A DNA stretch of 64,000 nucleotides from positions 124,001 to 188,000 of the forward strand of contig JBIKTR010000001.1 of assembly GCA_044348005.1 (NCBI GenBank). Direction: 5' to 3'. Position numbers and translations under genes: made by a program. Positions 60,260 through 64,000 of this stretch are shown here, piece after piece (the stretch's first letter is position 1; each line of letters begins with the position of its first letter). This stretch comes from JAJTHC01 sp044348005 (GTDB lineage: Bacteria; Cyanobacteriota; Vampirovibrionia; Vampirovibrionales; JAJTHC01). The notes under the pieces are model-generated. The model ran no database searches and was not told where the DNA came from. It worked only from the letters and a program-made list of their open reading frames with translations.

Positions 60260-61879
60260 TTATAATTTAGAACTGCCCTGATTTTTGGCTAAAAACTGAA
60301 ACAGCTTCGGGCTGAAAAAATTCCACCAGTGGCCTTTGCCAATGGTGTCTAACAAGGCTTTACTGTCATGCAAGCTATTGTCGCCTTGATTAAACAGTAG
60401 AATGCCTTTTTGTGTAAAGGGTAACCAATCAAATAAAAAGGCTTTGCCAAAGGTTTTGACTTGACTAAATTGCACAATGCCTTCCTGACCGTTACGCAAC
60501 CCCGGCCCAGACTGCTTTAAGCCTCGCCAAGCCACCTGCGGAAACGTATAAAAAATCATGTGCAAGTCGTTAATGGCCACATTGGCCACATTCAACTGCT
60601 TGCCCAGCCATTCCGCTTGTTTGGGCTTGCCAAAAATACTGGCCCCCAAACCATAGGGGCAAGCGTTGATTTCATCAATCACGTGACTGAGGTCATCATA
60701 GGTGAAGACTGGCAAGATCGGCCCAAAGACTTCTTCTGTCACAATTCTTGAGTCTTTTGGCGGATTAATCACCAGCATGGGCGCTAAAAAGGACGCCTGT
60801 GCCTCGTGGATTTCTTCGACTTGCGGGAGTTGCCCGTAAACAGGGGTAATTCCTTTGTCGAGGGCGTCTTGCCATTGCGCATTGAGACGCTTCTGTTGAG
60901 CCGTGTCAATCACAGGGCCTAGATGCGTTGAAGGATCAAAGGGATCCCCCACCCGTAGTTGAGACAATTTCGCCACCAATAGTTCTTGCACAATTGGTAA
61001 CAAGCTGGTGGGGACATACAATTTTTTAATAGCGGCGCAGGTTTGCCCTGCATTGGCGTAACGCCCTAAAATGGCATGAGCCACCACCGCATCTAAGGAA
61101 TAGCGCTCTGCCGAAGGTAAAATCACCATCGCATCAGAACCCCCCAGCTCAAGCGAACAAGGGATGTTTCGACTGACACAGGCCCGTTGAATGTCTCGTC
61201 CCACGGCTTCACTGCCTGTAAAGAAAACAAAGGCGGTTTCAGGGGCATGCACCAACGCATGGCCAACGCTTCCATCCCCTTGAAAAAGCTGCACCAGATC
61301 TGCTGAAAAGCCACACGATTCTAAGGCGTTTTGAAATACACGGGCCAAAAGCTCGCCACTTTTAGGCGTTTTTTCACTGGGCTTAAAGGCCACGGCATTA
61401 CCCGCCACTAAAGCGTTGGCAATCGTTGGGGCAGGCGTGCCAATGGGGTAGTTCCACGGACTAATCACACTGACGACGCCATAAGGCACCCTGACTTCTT
61501 TAAACACACGGCCGAGCATCAGACTTTTAAACGAAAGTTTCAGTTGAGGATTCAGTTTGCTTGCATTTCCAATGACGTGTTGAACCCCCGCTAACGCAGA
61601 CAACAGATCCGTCTGCAAGGCTTCGGCTTGGGGTTTGCCCACTTCAAGGCTCAGCGTGTGAATCAGTTGATCCGCTTTAAGCCGAAGAAGCTGTTCCACT
61701 TTTTCCAGTACCTGCACACGATATTTGAGCTTAACGTTCGCCCATGCTTTTTGAGCCACCTGAGCGTTGCTCAAGCCAGCCTGAATCTCTTGAGCCGTGG
61801 CGAAAGGGAACTGAAAGAGTAAAGCGCCTGTGGCAGGGTTATATTTCTTGATGAATGACACGGTTTCATGGGTGGGCAT
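60260..61879 (-). CDS. Aldehyde dehydrogenase family protein
   Basis: NAD(P)-dependent oxidation of an unspecified aldehyde. The 539-aa protein has NYP (SPWNYPIGTPAP), the NAD-binding FFTGSEAVGRDIQ, catalytic Glu in SLELGGSDAM, and the nucleophile in NAGQTCAAIK. The usual EEVFGPILPV and FGKPKQAE motifs follow. A C-terminal tail of about 60 residues beyond the family end is present. It precedes the SRPBCC-epimerase gene by 12 bp. The substrate cannot be told. Confidence 0.93.
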   Translation of the reverse strand: MPTHETVSFIKKYNPATGALLFQFPFATAQEIQAGLSNAQVAQKAWANVKLKYRVQVLEKVEQLLRLKADQLIHTLSLEVGKPQAEALQTDLLSALAGVQHVIGNASKLNPQLKLSFKSLMLGRVFKEVRVPYGVVSVISPWNYPIGTPAPTIANALVAGNAVAFKPSEKTPKSGELLARVFQNALESCGFSADLVQLFQGDGSVGHALVHAPETAFVFFTGSEAVGRDIQRACVSRNIPCSLELGGSDAMVILPSAERYSLDAVVAHAILGRYANAGQTCAAIKKLYVPTSLLPIVQELLVAKLSQLRVGDPFDPSTHLGPVIDTAQQKRLNAQWQDALDKGITPVYGQLPQVEEIHEAQASFLAPMLVINPPKDSRIVTEEVFGPILPVFTYDDLSHVIDEINACPYGLGASIFGKPKQAEWLGKQLNVANVAINDLHMIFYTFPQVAWRGLKQSGPGLRNGQEGIVQFSQVKTFGKAFLFDWLPFTQKGILLFNQGDNSLHDSKALLDTIGKGHWWNFFSPKLFQFLAKNQGSSKL

Positions 61880-61925
61880 AAACGGATGACCTTATGTTCA
61901 TTTGAGGATACAGAAAAAGTGGATT

Positions 61926-62031
61926 TACTCCCTCTCCCTTAGGGAGAGGGTTGGGGTGAGGGATTTGGGATGTTCAGTTATAGCTGGTGCTTCCCTCCTC
62001 CTAACCTCCTCCCTAAGGGAGGAGGGACAAG
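61926..62031. repeat. Inverted pair of CCCTCTCCCTT-type palindromic repeats
   Basis: Left arm TCCCTCTCCCTTAGGGAGAGGG-type with TTGGGGTGAGGG, right arm TTCCCTCCTCCTAACCTCCTCC-type with CCTAAGGGAGGAGGGA. The right is the inverted complement of the left with changes. This kind of CCCTCTCCC...GGGTGAGGG unit is common between genes in many bacteria. It occupies most of the 275 bp before ogt. Confidence 0.6.
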
Positions 62032-62154
62032 ACAAAAAAGACTTTCTCTGTGCCTTCATTTCTGTTAAAATACAAAGAAGAGTCTTTAGTTTACTTGAGA
62101 TTGATGATTTTGTCACCGTCTGTGTCGACTTCTGAAGAAAGGTGGGCTATTTTA

Positions 62155-62664
62155 ATGAATCAACCCTCACGCCTGCTTTATTATGAAACCTTTTCTACCC
62201 CATGGGGAGATGGGCTAACGCTGATGAGCCACCAAGGGCTGGTTTTTATCGCACTTTCTGAAGAAAACTCTTGTCTCTCAACGGTGCTAAACACTCAAGC
62301 GCCTTGGGCTCAGCCCGTCCGTTTAGGGAGCCTTCAAGCCGACTGGGCGCAGACCTTAAAGAAGTGGCTGTTCCAACGCCAAACGGTGCTAGCTGTTCCT
62401 ATAGACGTAGACGGCACGCCCTTTCAACACGCCGTTTGGCAAGCCATTGGTGAGATTCCCTATGGGCAAACACGCACCTATGCTGAAGTGGCTGAATGCA
62501 TCGGCCGGCCAAACGCGGTGCGCGCGGTCGCTTCCGCCTGTGGGAAGAATCCACTAGCGGTGGTGGTGCCGTGTCATCGGGTGCTAGGCAAAGGCGCTCA
62601 ACTCCGTGGCTTTCGGTGGGGGCTTCGCCTTAAAAACCGTTTGCTCGAAGAAGAAAGGGGCTGA
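62155..62664 (+). CDS. ogt: Methylated-DNA-protein-cysteine methyltransferase
   Basis: Suicide repair of O6-methylguanine in DNA. The 169-aa protein has the helix-turn-helix FQHAVWQAIGEIPYGQTRTYAEVAECIGRPNAVRAVA and the active-site PCHRV. The N-terminal RNase-H-like part (STPWGDGLTLMSHQGLVFIAL) is present. The start at 62,155 (MNQPSRLLYY) follows AAAGG at some distance; the upstream in-frame start at 62,050 would add 35 residues of no family match. The gyrA gene follows 80 bp downstream. Confidence 0.92.
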   Translation: MNQPSRLLYYETFSTPWGDGLTLMSHQGLVFIALSEENSCLSTVLNTQAPWAQPVRLGSLQADWAQTLKKWLFQRQTVLAVPIDVDGTPFQHAVWQAIGEIPYGQTRTYAEVAECIGRPNAVRAVASACGKNPLAVVVPCHRVLGKGAQLRGFRWGLRLKNRLLEEERG

Positions 62665-62684
62665 TTTACAAAAAGCTCGCCATT

Positions 62685-62714
62685 TTGCCTGTTTGAGATA
62701 AAATAGACTATATA
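62685..62714 (+). promoter_or_regulatory. Putative gyrA promoter
   Basis: TTGCCT, 18-bp spacer, TATATA, ending 30 bp upstream of the gyrA ATG. Confidence 0.45.
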
Positions 62715-62744
62715 GATGTACTGATGTGAAGGAAACACAAACTC

Positions 62745-64000
62745 ATGGCCACCACTCCTCGAAATGAACGCCCTTTTGGTGACGGTAAAATCCAAGGTAT
62801 TTCTATTCACGAAGAAATGAGACGCTCTTATATCGATTATGCCATGTCCGTCATTGTTGGGCGCGCCTTGCCTGATGTGCGTGATGGCCTAAAGCCTGTG
62901 CATCGGCGCATTTTATACGCCATGCATGAAATTGGCCTCGCCCCTGAAAAGCCCTTTAAAAAGTGTGCAAAAGTCGTTGGGGAAGTATTAGGTAAGTACC
63001 ACCCCCATGGAGATACCTCCGTTTACGATGCCTTGGTCCGTATGGCGCAAAGTTTTGCGATGCGTTACCCAGTCATTAACGGCCACGGGAACTTTGGCAG
63101 TATTGAAGGCGACAACGCCGCTGCCATGCGATACACCGAGTGTAAATTGCAATCAGTAGCAGTGCCTATTTTGCAAGACATTGAGCAAGACACCGTTGAT
63201 TTTGTGCCGAACTATGACGGCAGTGAAGAAGAACCCAGCGTTTTGCCCACGCGTCTGCCCATGTTGCTTTTAAACGGTTCAGGGGGGATTGCCGTAGGCA
63301 TGGCCACCAACATTCCCCCTCATAACATGAGTGAAGTGATTGATGGAACGGTTGCCATGATTGACAACCCCAAATTAAGTAATGAAGGCTTGCTTCAATA
63401 CATTAAAGGCCCTGATTTCCCCACAGGGGGCCAAATTGTGGGAACTTCAGGCATTCGCGAAGCCTTTAAAACGGGGCGTGGTTCGGTAAAAATGCGTGCT
63501 GTAGTTAGCATTGAACAAATCCCTGGGGGCAAGGGGCGTCAAGAATGTACGGCCATTATCGTCACCGAAATCCCCTATCAAGTCAACTTGACGACGCTGA
63601 CTGAAAAAATTGCGGAACTGGTGCGAGACAAAAAAATTGACGGCATTCGTGACTTGCGCAATGAAAGCGATCGCGATGGCTTGCGCTTGGTGATTGAACT
63701 GAAGCGAGATGCCAAACCTGATGTGGTTCGAAATAACCTGTTTAAGTACACTCAGCTTCAAACTACCTTTGGCGTGAACATGTTGGCTCTGGTGAACAAT
63801 CAGCCTCGCTTATTGTGTATGACGGATATTTTAAGCGAGTTTATTGAACATCGTGTGGATGTTGTGGTTAAACGCACCAAGTTTGAACTGCGTAAGGCCG
63901 AAGCCAAAGCCCATATTTTAGCCGGCCTATTGATTGCCTTAGGCGATTTAGATGCCATTATTGCCTTAATTCGTGGGGCCAATAGCACAGAAGTAGCGCG
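62745..64000 (+). CDS. gyrA: DNA gyrase subunit A (3'-truncated by window)
   Basis: Breakage-reunion subunit of the supercoiling topoisomerase. Open from ATG 62,745 (AAGGA eleven bases upstream) through base 64,000, about 418 codons. It has RSYIDYAMSVIVGRALPDVRDGLKPVHRRILYAM, the quinolone-resistance segment GKYHPHGDTSVYDALVRMAQ, and the catalytic tyrosine in RYTE. At the E. coli Ser83 and Asp87 positions it has Thr and Asp; Thr occurs naturally in several species. The gyrA/parC choice is not fully decided by this fragment, but the motifs favour gyrA. gyrB is not visible. Confidence 0.9.
   Translation, partial: MATTPRNERPFGDGKIQGISIHEEMRRSYIDYAMSVIVGRALPDVRDGLKPVHRRILYAMHEIGLAPEKPFKKCAKVVGEVLGKYHPHGDTSVYDALVRMAQSFAMRYPVINGHGNFGSIEGDNAAAMRYTECKLQSVAVPILQDIEQDTVDFVPNYDGSEEEPSVLPTRLPMLLLNGSGGIAVGMATNIPPHNMSEVIDGTVAMIDNPKLSNEGLLQYIKGPDFPTGGQIVGTSGIREAFKTGRGSVKMRAVVSIEQIPGGKGRQECTAIIVTEIPYQVNLTTLTEKIAELVRDKKIDGIRDLRNESDRDGLRLVIELKRDAKPDVVRNNLFKYTQLQTTFGVNMLALVNNQPRLLCMTDILSEFIEHRVDVVVKRTKFELRKAEAKAHILAGLLIALGDLDAIIALIRGANSTEVA

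Overview
The window looks like chromosome of a flagellated bacterium with a diderm-type envelope and a mid-range GC content. Supporting observations are an FlhA export gate, a FliD cap, an MCE-domain lipid-transport protein, a BcsA-type glycan synthase with PilZ domains, and a SepF division protein next to a YggS/PLPBP gene (an arrangement known from Cyanobacteria and Firmicutes). This mix suits the non-photosynthetic sister group of Cyanobacteria (Vampirovibrionia/Melainabacteria). That placement is an inference from gene content, not proof. Most genes start at ATG behind an AAGGA-type ribosome binding site; a few start at GTG or TTG.

Layout. 1-2.6 kb: riboflavin genes (ribBA cut by the window edge, ribH) overlapping a Sua5/TsaC gene. 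2.6-9.9 kb: class I ribonucleotide reductase small subunit, a Met/Gly/Tyr-rich protein, a CsaB-like pyruvyl transferase, a large BcsA-like synthase with three C-terminal PilZ-type modules, and an exported TPR protein. 9.9-17.3 kb: a 21-bp tandem-repeat element, a sugar ABC ATPase, mnmA, the SRP RNA, carA with a VOC gene, an EF-hand protein and a tRNA-Ser. 17.3-24.7 kb: flhA and four poorly characterised proteins (a curlin-like Gly/Asn/Gln-rich protein, a small lipoprotein, a metallophosphoesterase, an orphan). 24.9-38 kb: recO-nadK, recN, a Mo-cofactor-fold protein lacking the expected cysteine, an amino-acid permease, fliD, sepF, yggS-queF, a pair of paralogous exported helical proteins, and an orphan gene with a 12-base C tract. 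38.4-47.8 kb: tuf followed by the S10/spc ribosomal genes from rpsJ to rplR. 48-64 kb: M16 protease and thrB, nucleotidyltransferase and MCE protein, a RelA/SpoT-domain synthetase, plsC, aroA, an SRPBCC-epimerase fusion, an aldehyde dehydrogenase, ogt and the start of gyrA.

The most distinctive features are non-coding. One family (A) is about 150 bp, has ~14-bp terminal inverted repeats (TATAGTRTTTTAAA) and nested internal stem-loops, and resembles a MITE. It occurs at about 8.7, 33.2, 47.8 and 51.8 kb, with degenerate fragments elsewhere. A second family (B, at 9.95 and 51.9 kb) carries a promoter-like segment, a 21-bp minisatellite of variable copy number and a conserved tail. One A copy abuts one B copy exactly, beside a perfect 24-bp palindrome built from two A-type tips. 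The promoter-like block of B (TAGGCA-18-TATACT) also stands upstream of an unrelated gene at 11.6 kb. The ribosomal operon ends after rplR, without rpsE-rpmD-rplO-secY, and an A element followed by a terminator marks that break.

Expression layout: the ribosomal block is co-directional with very short spacers, a strong internal promoter before rplP and a structured spacer between rpsJ and rplC. Housekeeping genes form small units (ribBA-ribH-tsaC, carA-VOC, nadK-recO, queF-yggS, M16-thrB). The cell-surface genes are mostly isolated from their usual partners: no bcsB/C, no nrdA, no mlaE/F and no other flagellar genes are in view.
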